DNA of 13,726 nucleotides from JBMYZL01 sp049610385. Its GTDB lineage: Bacteria; Bacteroidota; Bacteroidia; Flavobacteriales_D; Sanyastnellaceae. The stretch covers positions 1 through 13,726 of the forward strand of contig JBMYZL010000039.1 of the NCBI GenBank assembly GCA_049610385.1, written 5' to 3'. Each line of letters opens with the position of its first letter. The first letter of the stretch is position 1. The notes under the pieces are model-generated. The model was not told the origin of the DNA, did no database searches, and saw only the letters and a program-made list of their open reading frames with translations. Below are positions 5,781-12,935 of this stretch, piece after piece. The translations under genes were made by a program, and so were the position numbers.

Positions 5781-6653
5781 ATGCAAAAACCTCCTGGACG
5801 TTCACGGCGCAGCCAAAGCCGTTCTGCCACGAAACGCGAAAACAGGCAGTCACCCCACCAAGGAAAGCCATTCAAGCCCGGGCGGAAACAGGGTGGGAGC
5901 CCAAACCGTCCATTTGTGAAGAAGACTTCGGTTCCAGCGGATCCCAACGGGCCCATCCGGTTGAACCGTTACATCGCAAATTCGGGTGTCTGTTCTCGGC
6001 GTGAAGCCGATGTCTTGATTGGAACCGGAGCCGTTCGTGTCAATGGTGAGGTTGTTACCGAAATGGGGCTGCGCGTCAGTCCTTCCGATCATGTACAAGT
6101 CGGAGATCATCGCATCAAACCCGAAACCAAACGCTACATTCTGGTCAACAAGCCCAAAGGTTTTGCCGCCACACCCATCGACCCCACCGGAAAAAGAACC
6201 GTTGGGGATTTGGTCGCCAAGGTATGCCGAGAGGTTCTGCATCCTGTTGGCAAAATGGAACCAGAATCCAGCGGTTTGGTCTTGATGACAAACGACTTGG
6301 ATTTGATGCAGCGCATGACCCATTTGGCCACAGGCACCAAGCAGCTCTTCCACGTTGAATTGAAAACAAAGGTCAATCCTGAACACCTCGAGACGCTGCT
6401 GACAGGCGTCTCTGTGGAAGGCAAAATCACCCGAGTAGAAGCGGCAAGCGTAGATGAAAAGAACCCATTCGCGGTTGGCCTTGAGATTCGAAGCCAACGC
6501 AGCCGGATTGCACGTCGCCTCATGGAACAATTGGGCTACACAGTGATGAAGGTGGATCGGGTGAAAATGGGACCGCTGACCAAAAAAGACCTGCCCCGCG
6601 GACACGTACGTGAATTGAAAACCGAAGAATTGAATTTGCTTCGCATGTCTTGA
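5781..6653 (+). CDS. RsuA/RluB-family pseudouridine synthase homologue with catalytic Asp replaced by Glu
   Basis: The 290-residue product has a basic N-terminal extension of about 55 residues, an S4 RNA-binding domain (IRLNRYIANSGVCSRREAD, from 59) and the RsuA/RluB catalytic domain (from about 118, YILVNKPKGF). Active members turn a uridine of rRNA into pseudouridine through the Asp of G-R-L-D. Here that site reads PVGKMEPESSGLVLMTND (155-172): Glu160 (GAA, 6258-6260) stands where Asp is expected, and Lys158 replaces Arg. In the next motif K.Y.V has become KQLFHV, so Tyr is Phe. The third motif, usually GKNRQVRRM, is RSQRSRIARRL (237-247): arginines are kept but the Gly and Gln-Val are lost. 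The fold looks intact and the C-terminal LTKKDLPRG is normal. It may be a divergent enzyme or an inactive RNA-binding relative. ATG 5781 was chosen because of the promoter box upstream; ATG 5751 would add ten residues. Confidence 0.88.
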   Translation: MQKPPGRSRRSQSRSATKRENRQSPHQGKPFKPGRKQGGSPNRPFVKKTSVPADPNGPIRLNRYIANSGVCSRREADVLIGTGAVRVNGEVVTEMGLRVSPSDHVQVGDHRIKPETKRYILVNKPKGFAATPIDPTGKRTVGDLVAKVCREVLHPVGKMEPESSGLVLMTNDLDLMQRMTHLATGTKQLFHVELKTKVNPEHLETLLTGVSVEGKITRVEAASVDEKNPFAVGLEIRSQRSRIARRLMEQLGYTVMKVDRVKMGPLTKKDLPRGHVRELKTEELNLLRMS

Positions 6654-6657
6654 GCCC

Positions 6658-7407
6658 ATGTCCATGAACCAAAGCAACAGCCTGGTCATCATCCCGACCT
6701 ACAATGAAAAGGAAAACGTCGAACGCATGTTGGACGTTGTTATGGCGTTGGATGCCGAGCCTTTCGACGTCCTGATTGTCGACGACGGTTCTCCCGATGG
6801 CACTGCCAAATTGGTCAAAGCCAAAATGAGCGAATACCCCAATCGAATCCACATCTTGGAGCGTTCAGGGAAACTGGGGTTGGGCACCGCATACATCGCT
6901 GGATTTCAATGGGCTTTGAATCGGGATTACACCTTCATTTTTGAAATGGATTGCGATTTTTCGCACAACCCCAAGGATTTGATTCGGCTCCGCGTCGCCT
7001 GTGAATCAAGTGGAGATGTGGCGGTTGGATCCCGGTACACCAAAGGTGGAAAAGTGGACAATTGGCCTCTCGGCCGCATTTTGATGAGCTACTTTGCTTC
7101 GGTCTATGTCAATGCTGTTCTCTGGTTGGGCGTCCAAGACTCGACGGCTGGCTTCAAGTGTTACCGCCGTGCCGTCCTCGAGCGAATCGACTTGAGCCGT
7201 ATTCAATTTGTGGGATACGCATTTCAAATCGAAATGAAATACAATGCACGGCAATTGGGGTTTCAAATTGTCGAGGTCCCCATCACGTTCATTGATCGCC
7301 AGTTTGGAAGCAGCAAGATGAGCATGAATATTTTTCAAGAAGCGTTTTTGGGGGTGCTCCAAATGCGATTCAGAAAAATCAAACCCCAAGGGAGCGAACA
7401 CAGATGA
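6658..7407 (+). CDS. GT2 glycosyltransferase, polyprenol-phosphate mannosyltransferase (DPM1) type
   Basis: The protein has 249 residues and is a soluble single-domain family 2 glycosyltransferase. Motifs are IIPTYNEKENV (11-21), VDDGSPDGT (41-49) for nucleotide binding, EMDCDFSHNP (96-105) with the metal-binding DxD, GSRYTKGG (124-131), DSTAGFKCYRR (161-171) and FVGYAFQIEM (184-193). This pattern is that of DPM1-like enzymes, which move a sugar from a nucleotide sugar (usually GDP-mannose) to a polyprenyl phosphate at the inner face of the cytoplasmic membrane, making donors for glycans built outside. There are no transmembrane helices, as in other bacterial DPM1 homologues. It starts four bases after the stop of the pseudouridine synthase homologue, and its stop overlaps the dihydroorotase start by four bases. 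ATG 6664 is an alternative start. Confidence 0.92.
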   Translation: MSMNQSNSLVIIPTYNEKENVERMLDVVMALDAEPFDVLIVDDGSPDGTAKLVKAKMSEYPNRIHILERSGKLGLGTAYIAGFQWALNRDYTFIFEMDCDFSHNPKDLIRLRVACESSGDVAVGSRYTKGGKVDNWPLGRILMSYFASVYVNAVLWLGVQDSTAGFKCYRRAVLERIDLSRIQFVGYAFQIEMKYNARQLGFQIVEVPITFIDRQFGSSKMSMNIFQEAFLGVLQMRFRKIKPQGSEHR

Positions 7408-8747
7408 GCACAACCCTGATTGCAAACGCCACCCTTGTCAATGAAGGGAAAACCTGGGTCAGTGATGTTTTGATTGAGGGTGAAACCATTGTCGCCATCA
7501 GTCCAAAATTGACAGAAGACCCCAGGTCCATTGGAGCCCACCTCATCGATGGCTCTGGACACTGGTTGTTCCCTGGATGCATTGATGATCAGGTACATTT
7601 TCGGGAGCCCGGTTTGACCCACAAAGCGGAAATTGCCACCGAATCTGCTGCCGCTGCGGCGGGGGGCATCACGTCCTTTATGGAAATGCCCAACACGATT
7701 CCCCAGGCGTTGACCCAAGACCTCTTACAGGACAAGTACGACCGCGCTGCGGAAGTCAGCGCTGTGAACTATTCCTTTTTCATGGGGGCGTCGAACTCGA
7801 ACATCGAGGAAGTTCTCAAAACGAACCCCAAAAACGTCTGTGGAATCAAAGTGTTTATGGGCTCGTCTACCGGCAACATGCTAGTGGATGATCGTGAAAC
7901 CCTGAAGGCCATTTTTTGTGAAGCACCAACCCTGCTGGCCACCCATTGTGAAGATGAAGAAACCATTCGCCGAAATTTGGCCGCGGCAAAGGCAACGTAC
8001 GGAGACGACGTGCCCATGGACCAGCATCCGCTCATTCGAAGTGCTGAAGCCTGTTACAAAAGTTCTTCGCTGGCTGTCGAATTGGCCGAGAAATGCCAAA
8101 CACGACTGCACATCTTGCACATTTCAACAGCTCGTGAACTCGAACTCTTCAGGAATGACATCCCGCTGCGTGACAAAAACATCACTGCAGAGGCGTGCAT
8201 TCACCATTTGACCTTTTGTGATGCCGATTACCCAGAAAAAGGGGCTTTGATCAAATGGAATCCCGCTGTCAAACGAGCAGAAGACCGCGAAGCCATCCGC
8301 GAAGGCATCCGCAATGGAACCATTGATGTAGTGGCCACAGATCACGCCCCCCACACATTGAAAGAAAAAAGCCAAGGATATTTTCAAGCCCCTTCCGGAG
8401 GTCCTTTGGTCCAACACGCTTTGGTGGCCATGCTCGAACTTGTGCACAATGGCCATTTGGATCTCACCGACGTGCCCCGTTTGATGGCTCACCAAGTCGC
8501 CGAACTGTTCAATGTCCGAAACCGTGGATATATCCGGGTAGGCCAAGCGGCTGATTTGGTTCTGGTGAACCCCGATTCACCGTGGAAAGTCGAGCGAAGC
8601 AGTCTGCGATATAAATGCGGCTGGTCCCCCTTCGAAGGGCGTTATTTCCGGTCTCGAGTTGAGAAAACCTGGGTGAACGGTCAGCTGGTCTTTGATGGAG
8701 AAAAGGTCCATCTCGGTGCTGCAAAAAGACTGACCTTCGACCGATGA
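7404..8747 (+). CDS. pyrC: Dihydroorotase (amidohydrolase superfamily)
   Basis: This 447-residue enzyme should catalyse the reversible cyclisation of N-carbamoyl-aspartate to dihydroorotate, step three of pyrimidine synthesis, in the cytosol. Landmarks are PGCIDDQVHFREPGLTHKAE (57-76), MEMPNT (93-98), GIKVFMGSSTGNM (147-159) with the lysine that is carboxylated in the family, THCEDEET (180-187), LHILHIST (235-242) and ATDHAPHTLKEK (311-322), with the catalytic Asp313. The usual metal-binding HxH is QVH here (Q63, H65). I recall the same DDQVHFREPGLTH in other Bacteroidota dihydroorotases, so this is probably a lineage trait. It is joined by ATGA overlaps to the glycosyltransferase before it (7404-7407) and the lipoprotein after it (8744-8747), so the three are probably co-translated. 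Confidence 0.95.
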   Translation: MSTTLIANATLVNEGKTWVSDVLIEGETIVAISPKLTEDPRSIGAHLIDGSGHWLFPGCIDDQVHFREPGLTHKAEIATESAAAAAGGITSFMEMPNTIPQALTQDLLQDKYDRAAEVSAVNYSFFMGASNSNIEEVLKTNPKNVCGIKVFMGSSTGNMLVDDRETLKAIFCEAPTLLATHCEDEETIRRNLAAAKATYGDDVPMDQHPLIRSAEACYKSSSLAVELAEKCQTRLHILHISTARELELFRNDIPLRDKNITAEACIHHLTFCDADYPEKGALIKWNPAVKRAEDREAIREGIRNGTIDVVATDHAPHTLKEKSQGYFQAPSGGPLVQHALVAMLELVHNGHLDLTDVPRLMAHQVAELFNVRNRGYIRVGQAADLVLVNPDSPWKVERSSLRYKCGWSPFEGRYFRSRVEKTWVNGQLVFDGEKVHLGAAKRLTFDR

Positions 8748-9112
8748 GAATTTTGAGAATTGGGTTGGTTATGTGTTGGTTGTGTGCAAGTTGTGCCCAT
8801 GAAGGACATCAACCGCCCTTGGACCTGAGCGAAGTGCCAGATTCTGTTTTGGCCAGAGACCTCTACATCAACGTTTTGACGGATGTGATGTTGGTTGAAG
8901 CAGCGCGCAAACAGCGGGTTTTTCGAAATGACAACGACAGCCTCAAAATTGAGCAGGCCCTAAATCAAGTCTTTGAAAAACATGGCACAAGCGCACAGGC
9001 ATTTGAAGTGGCTCAGCGCTGGTGGTTCGGGCAAGGAGAGGCCATTGTGGCCATCTTGCAAGAAGTCACAGAGGCCATGAGTGATCAAGAACGTGACTTC
9101 GAAAACAGGTAA
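8744..9112 (+). CDS. DUF4296-type small lipoprotein
   Basis: The product has 122 residues. It begins with a short signal, MRILRIGLVMCWLCASC, where Cys17 after CAS is the likely lipidation site. The rest contains DSVLARDLYINVLTDVMLVEAARK, which resembles the DUF4296 core (I.VL.D..L.EA), followed by helical sequence. Proteins of this family are small lipoproteins found next to dihydroorotase in many Flavobacteria, as here, with no known function. The start overlaps the dihydroorotase stop by four bases. The last 28 bases overlap the 3' end of the convergent epimerase gene. Confidence 0.75.
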   Translation: MRILRIGLVMCWLCASCAHEGHQPPLDLSEVPDSVLARDLYINVLTDVMLVEAARKQRVFRNDNDSLKIEQALNQVFEKHGTSAQAFEVAQRWWFGQGEAIVAILQEVTEAMSDQERDFENR

Positions 9113-10104
9113 GCCTCAGCGGTTTCTGCGATCACTTCGTCCACAGGCTGATACCGCCAAGATGTCAAGTGCGATTCGAGTTTTTGCGTGGCATAATGAT
9201 GGACACAGGCCGTATTCGCGACACTTTCACGGGTCAAAACAGCTTTCCTTCCGCTGATGCGTTCCCAAATCCATGCCAACCGCCAAGCCAAACCGGACAT
9301 CCACGGTCGCAAGGGCTTGGACGGAGGGTGCTTGTCAAATGCTTCGGCGATTGTGCTCAAAATGGACTGGTAACTTCTGTTCTCGGCACACAAAACAAAT
9401 CGGTGACCCCAGCTGGTTCCCTGCTGGGCCAATTGCAACGCCGCCCGCGCCACATCCCATGCCGACACGAACCCATTCTCACCCATGGGATACCAACCCA
9501 AACCACGATGCACCAAGGTGAACAGTGCCGCCGAACTTTGGCTGTAATTTCCCTCACCCAAAATGATGACAGGATTCAAGGAAACCACCTTCAAGCCTTC
9601 CGCTTCTCCTCGCCAGACTTCCCTTTCAGCCATGTGCTTGGATCGTCCATAAGCGCTGACATCGGGCCCCTCTTCGTAAGGTGTTTCCTCATGCACGGGC
9701 TCTGCATGTTTTCGGCCCAGTGCAGCGACAGAAGAAATGTGGATGAGTTCCGGCGTGCCTACGTGAAGCATGGCGTCCACCAAACGAGCCGTCCCTTCGC
9801 GATTCGTCTCCATCATGCGGTTCGCATCCTTGGGGTGGAATGAGACAAGGGCCGCGGCATGGAAGACGCGTTTGACCCCGCCAAGCAACATTTGTTCGAG
9901 CAACAGACCATCAGACAAATCGCCTTCAATCCATTCAAACTGTTCCCGCCAAGATTCCGACCCCAGTTTTCGATCCCAAAACGCCTCACATCGAGTCACA
10001 TTGGATTCTCTTCTTCTCATCCCCCGGACCTCTCGCCCAGCAGCCAACAAAACGGACACCAAGTGCATGCCCAAAGATCCTGTCGCGCCCGTCACCAAAT
10101 CCAT
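9085..10104 (-). CDS. NAD-dependent epimerase/dehydratase family protein (extended SDR)
   Basis: This 339-residue protein has the NAD(P)-binding GATGSLG (6-12), an Asp in EGDLSD (60-65) for the adenine pocket, HAAALVSF (82-89), ISSVAALG (123-130) with the active-site Ser, and YGRSK (152-156) as the catalytic YxxxK. It is an atypical or extended short-chain dehydrogenase that could act on a nucleotide sugar, a sterol- or flavanone-like ketone or another carbonyl substrate; the sequence does not say which. The gene order with dihydroorotase and DUF4296 is one I recall from other Bacteroidota. It runs opposite to both neighbours: convergent and overlapping with the lipoprotein gene at its 3' end, divergent from uvrC at its 5' end. 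ATG at 10104 is right for a GxxGxxG six residues from the N-terminus. Confidence 0.9.
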   Translation of the reverse strand: MDLVTGATGSLGMHLVSVLLAAGREVRGMRRRESNVTRCEAFWDRKLGSESWREQFEWIEGDLSDGLLLEQMLLGGVKRVFHAAALVSFHPKDANRMMETNREGTARLVDAMLHVGTPELIHISSVAALGRKHAEPVHEETPYEEGPDVSAYGRSKHMAEREVWRGEAEGLKVVSLNPVIILGEGNYSQSSAALFTLVHRGLGWYPMGENGFVSAWDVARAALQLAQQGTSWGHRFVLCAENRSYQSILSTIAEAFDKHPPSKPLRPWMSGLAWRLAWIWERISGRKAVLTRESVANTACVHHYATQKLESHLTSWRYQPVDEVIAETAEAYLFSKSRS

Positions 10105-10108
10105 GCAC

Positions 10109-10116
10109 CGAAGTTA
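10109..10116 (-). promoter_or_regulatory. -7-like promoter box of the epimerase gene
   Basis: Read on the minus strand, TAACTTCG matches TAnnTTTG at five of six defined positions and ends four bases before the ATG at 10104. It lies in the 62-bp divergent gap shared with uvrC. Confidence 0.4.
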
Positions 10117-10152
10117 CGGCCATGGAAGCGGGCAGGTATGGAGAAGATGGTC

Positions 10153-10160
10153 GAAATTTG
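10153..10160 (+). promoter_or_regulatory. -7-like promoter box of uvrC
   Basis: GAAATTTG matches TAnnTTTG at five of six defined positions and ends six bases before the uvrC ATG at 10167. Together with the minus-strand box at 10109-10116 it would give back-to-back promoters in this 62-bp gap. No LexA-type dyad was seen. Confidence 0.42.
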
Positions 10161-10166
10161 GGCTAG

Positions 10167-11978
10167 ATGGAGAAGAGCCCGCATATCCAAAGGTTGCTTG
10201 AACGATTGCCCAACGCGCCGGGTGTCTACCAGCACCACGATGCCGACGGACGGCTGCTGTATGTGGGCAAGGCCAAAGACCTCAAAAAGCGAGTGGCGAG
10301 TTACTTCAACAAGCAGCAACACGACCACGGAAAGACGCGGCTATTGGTGTCCAAAATCGCAGACATCAAATGGCTTGTGACTCCGACCGAAGCAGACGCC
10401 CTGTTGCTTGAAAACAGCCTGATCAAGGAACACAAGCCTTTGTACAACATCCAGTTGAAGGACGACAAGACCTACCCCTTCTTGGTGATCAAAAAGGAGC
10501 GGTTCCCGCGGGTGTTTCCCACCCGCAAGGTCATACAAGATGGCAGCGAATATTTCGGCCCTTACCCCAGCGTCAAAACGATGCATACCGTGCTCGACTT
10601 GTGCCGCAAACTCTACCCCATTCGCACATGCAGACTCCCCTTGACAGAAGCCAACATCCAAGGGGGGAAGTTCAGGGAATGTTTGGAATACCACATTGGG
10701 AATTGTTTGGCGCCTTGTGTGGGCAAACAAACGGAATCATCCTATGCGGATAGCATCGTGGCCATCCGGGCCATTTTGAAGGGAAATCTGCTCGAGGTGA
10801 TGACATTGTTGGAAGAGGCCATGGCAGAGGCTGCTGCCGAATTTCGATTTGAAGAGGCTGCGAAATACAAGACGCGGCTGGAAGCTGTCAAACGGTTTCA
10901 AGCCAAAAACACCGTGGTTCACCCCACCATTCACAATGTAGATGTGTTCTCCGTGGTCAGCGATTCCCGCGCCGCCTATGTGAATTTTTTGAAAGTCATG
11001 AACGGCAGCATTGTTCAAGGGCACACATCTGAAGTGAAAAGGCGTTTGGGTGAATCGGATGAAATGGTATTGGCGGCAGCCATTCCCTTGATTCGGGACA
11101 AATTCAACAGCGACTCCACTTGGGTTTACACGCCATTTGCAGTGGATCTGAACGGCATGCCAGAGCACATCACTTTTCATGTGCCCCAGCGTGGCGACAA
11201 AAAGCGACTGGTCGAACTCTCAGAACGCAATGCCACATACGCCATGCGGGACCGGCAAAAACAACTGGAACAAATCGATCCCGAACAAGCTGTCACCCGG
11301 TTGTTGGAGACCGCAGCAGCGGACTTGAGGCTGACAGAATTGCCCCGTCACATCGAGTGTTTTGACAACTCCAACATCCAAGGCACACATCCGGCATCTG
11401 CTTGCGTGGTGTTCCGTGATGGCAAACCCGCCAAAGCGGATTATCGAAAATTCAACATCAAGACGGTCGAAGGACCAGACGATTTTGCTTCCATGAAAGA
11501 AGTGGTCTATCGCCGTTACAAGCGCCTACAAGAATCGGGTGAAGGCCTGCCGCAATTGATCGTGATTGATGGCGGCAAAGGGCAATTGTCCCATGCGCTT
11601 GAAGCGCTTGAAGATTTGGGCTTGCGGGGCCAAATCGCCATCATCGGCATCGCCAAACGCCTCGAAGAAATTTTCTTTCCGGGGGATTCCATTCCCCTAT
11701 ACATCGACAAACGATCCTCCACCCTCAAGCTCATCCAGCAACTGCGGAACGAGGCACATCGGTTCTCTCTGGCCCACCACCGCAAGCGCAGAAGCAAAGC
11801 CGCCTTGAAGTCTGAGTTGGACGACATCCAAGGTGTAGGGCCCACAACCCGCCGGGCCTTGCTGGGTCATTTCAAAACGTTGGAAGCGATTCGCCAAGCT
11901 TCAGAAAAAGAGCTGCTGATCGTGGTCAACAAACGCGTGGCCCAGGCCATCCTCGCGCATTTCCACTCATCTGGATAA
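10167..11978 (+). CDS. uvrC: UvrABC excinuclease subunit C
   Basis: The 603-residue protein is a full-length UvrC, the nuclease that cuts damaged DNA on both sides of a lesion after UvrA and UvrB have marked it. An N-terminal GIY-YIG domain (APGVYQHHDADGRLLYVGKA, about 17-36) makes the 3' cut. A cysteine-bearing middle part (CRLP, GNCLAPCVG) is followed by the UVR helix pair that binds UvrB (EAAAEFRFEEAAKYKTRLEA). The RNase H-like domain makes the 5' cut and shows Asp400 in DNSNIQGTHP, Asp468 in IDGGKGQ and His531 in RNEAHRF. The C-terminus has the helix-hairpin-helix pair (IQGVGPTTRRALLGHF). No key residue is missing. It ends six bases before the convergent flavoprotein gene, with no clear terminator between. 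Confidence 0.97.
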   Translation: MEKSPHIQRLLERLPNAPGVYQHHDADGRLLYVGKAKDLKKRVASYFNKQQHDHGKTRLLVSKIADIKWLVTPTEADALLLENSLIKEHKPLYNIQLKDDKTYPFLVIKKERFPRVFPTRKVIQDGSEYFGPYPSVKTMHTVLDLCRKLYPIRTCRLPLTEANIQGGKFRECLEYHIGNCLAPCVGKQTESSYADSIVAIRAILKGNLLEVMTLLEEAMAEAAAEFRFEEAAKYKTRLEAVKRFQAKNTVVHPTIHNVDVFSVVSDSRAAYVNFLKVMNGSIVQGHTSEVKRRLGESDEMVLAAAIPLIRDKFNSDSTWVYTPFAVDLNGMPEHITFHVPQRGDKKRLVELSERNATYAMRDRQKQLEQIDPEQAVTRLLETAAADLRLTELPRHIECFDNSNIQGTHPASACVVFRDGKPAKADYRKFNIKTVEGPDDFASMKEVVYRRYKRLQESGEGLPQLIVIDGGKGQLSHALEALEDLGLRGQIAIIGIAKRLEEIFFPGDSIPLYIDKRSSTLKLIQQLRNEAHRFSLAHHRKRRSKAALKSELDDIQGVGPTTRRALLGHFKTLEAIRQASEKELLIVVNKRVAQAILAHFHSSG

Positions 11979-11984
11979 CAGGCG

Positions 11985-12935
11985 TCACCATTGAAAATGT
12001 GCGGCCGTCATGCCGTGCGTCAACTGGCGGTATTCCGCTTCAATGTCTTGCACGATGGTCGCCGCGGGTTTGAGTGCTTGAATGCTGCCAGAAACTTGTC
12101 CAATTTCCAATTCCCCAGCCTCCAAATCTCCTTCGAACATGCCTTTTTTGGCGCGGCCGCGGCCCAACAATTCGCGCAACTGTTCCGGGCTGTCGCCACG
12201 CTGTTCTGCATCGTGCACCGCCTCGGCAAAAGGGTTGTGGAGCAAGCGGACAGGGGTGAGGCTCTTGAGGCTTAGTTGGGTGTCGCCTTCCGCTGCTTGA
12301 ATCACTTCGTTCTTGAACGCTTGGTGCGCACTGGATTCTGGTGTGGCCACAAAACGACTTCCAATCTGAACAGCCGAGGCCCCCATGGCAAATGCGGCCA
12401 ACGTGGTTCGACCGTCATGAATGCCACCCGCTGCAATGACCGGAATGCCGCACGCATCAGCCACCGCAGGGACCAAGCACAAAGTCGTGGTTTCTTCTCG
12501 TCCGTTGTGTCCGCCGGCTTCGAATCCCTCCGCCACAACCGCATCCACACCCGCATCCTGGGCCTTCAACGCAAATTTGACGCTGCTCACCACATGCACC
12601 ACGCAAATGCCATGGGCCTGCAAATGATCCGTCCAAGCCTTGGGATTGCCTGCACTGGTAAAAACTATGGGCACCCCCATTTCCACAATCGTGGTCATGT
12701 GCTCTTCGATGGAGGGGTAGATCAAAGGAACGTTCACCGCAAAAGGTCTGGATGTCGCCGCTTGGGTTTTGCGAATTTGGTCCTTCAAAACGTCTGGATA
12801 CATCGAACCTGCACCCAAAATCCCCAAGCCTCCGGCCGAACTCACGGCGCTCGCCAACTCCCATCCACTGCACCAAATCATCCCCGCCTGTACAATGGGG
12901 ACCCGAATTCCAAAAAGTTCAGCGACCCGATTCAT
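11985..12935 (-). CDS. FMN-dependent NPD/FabK-family oxidoreductase (nitronate monooxygenase or enoyl-ACP reductase II)
   Basis: The 316-residue product is a TIM-barrel flavoprotein of the 2-nitropropane dioxygenase/FabK family. Visible signs are VPIVQAGMIWCSGWELASAV (12-31), SAGGLGILGAG (33-43), FAVNVPL (65-71), VFTSAGNPKAW (91-101), AEGFEAGGHNGREETTTLCLVPAV (135-158) and PVIAAGGIHDGR (165-176) with VQIGSRF (189-195) for the FMN phosphate. The EAGGH segment holds the catalytic His in both activities, so nitronate oxidation and enoyl-ACP reduction cannot be told apart here; no fatty-acid genes are nearby to favour FabK. The start overlaps the stop of the upstream glycosyltransferase by four bases (12932-12935). 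A -7-like string TATTTTTC lies four bases before the ATG but is inside the glycosyltransferase gene. Confidence 0.9.
   Translation of the reverse strand: MNRVAELFGIRVPIVQAGMIWCSGWELASAVSSAGGLGILGAGSMYPDVLKDQIRKTQAATSRPFAVNVPLIYPSIEEHMTTIVEMGVPIVFTSAGNPKAWTDHLQAHGICVVHVVSSVKFALKAQDAGVDAVVAEGFEAGGHNGREETTTLCLVPAVADACGIPVIAAGGIHDGRTTLAAFAMGASAVQIGSRFVATPESSAHQAFKNEVIQAAEGDTQLSLKSLTPVRLLHNPFAEAVHDAEQRGDSPEQLRELLGRGRAKKGMFEGDLEAGELEIGQVSGSIQALKPAATIVQDIEAEYRQLTHGMTAAHFQW

Noticed and set aside
5850..6692. 280-codon minus-strand open frame opposite the pseudouridine synthase homologue
   Set aside because: It is antisense to a gene with clear S4 and catalytic domains, and its Cys/His/Phe-rich translation is typical of a shadow frame.
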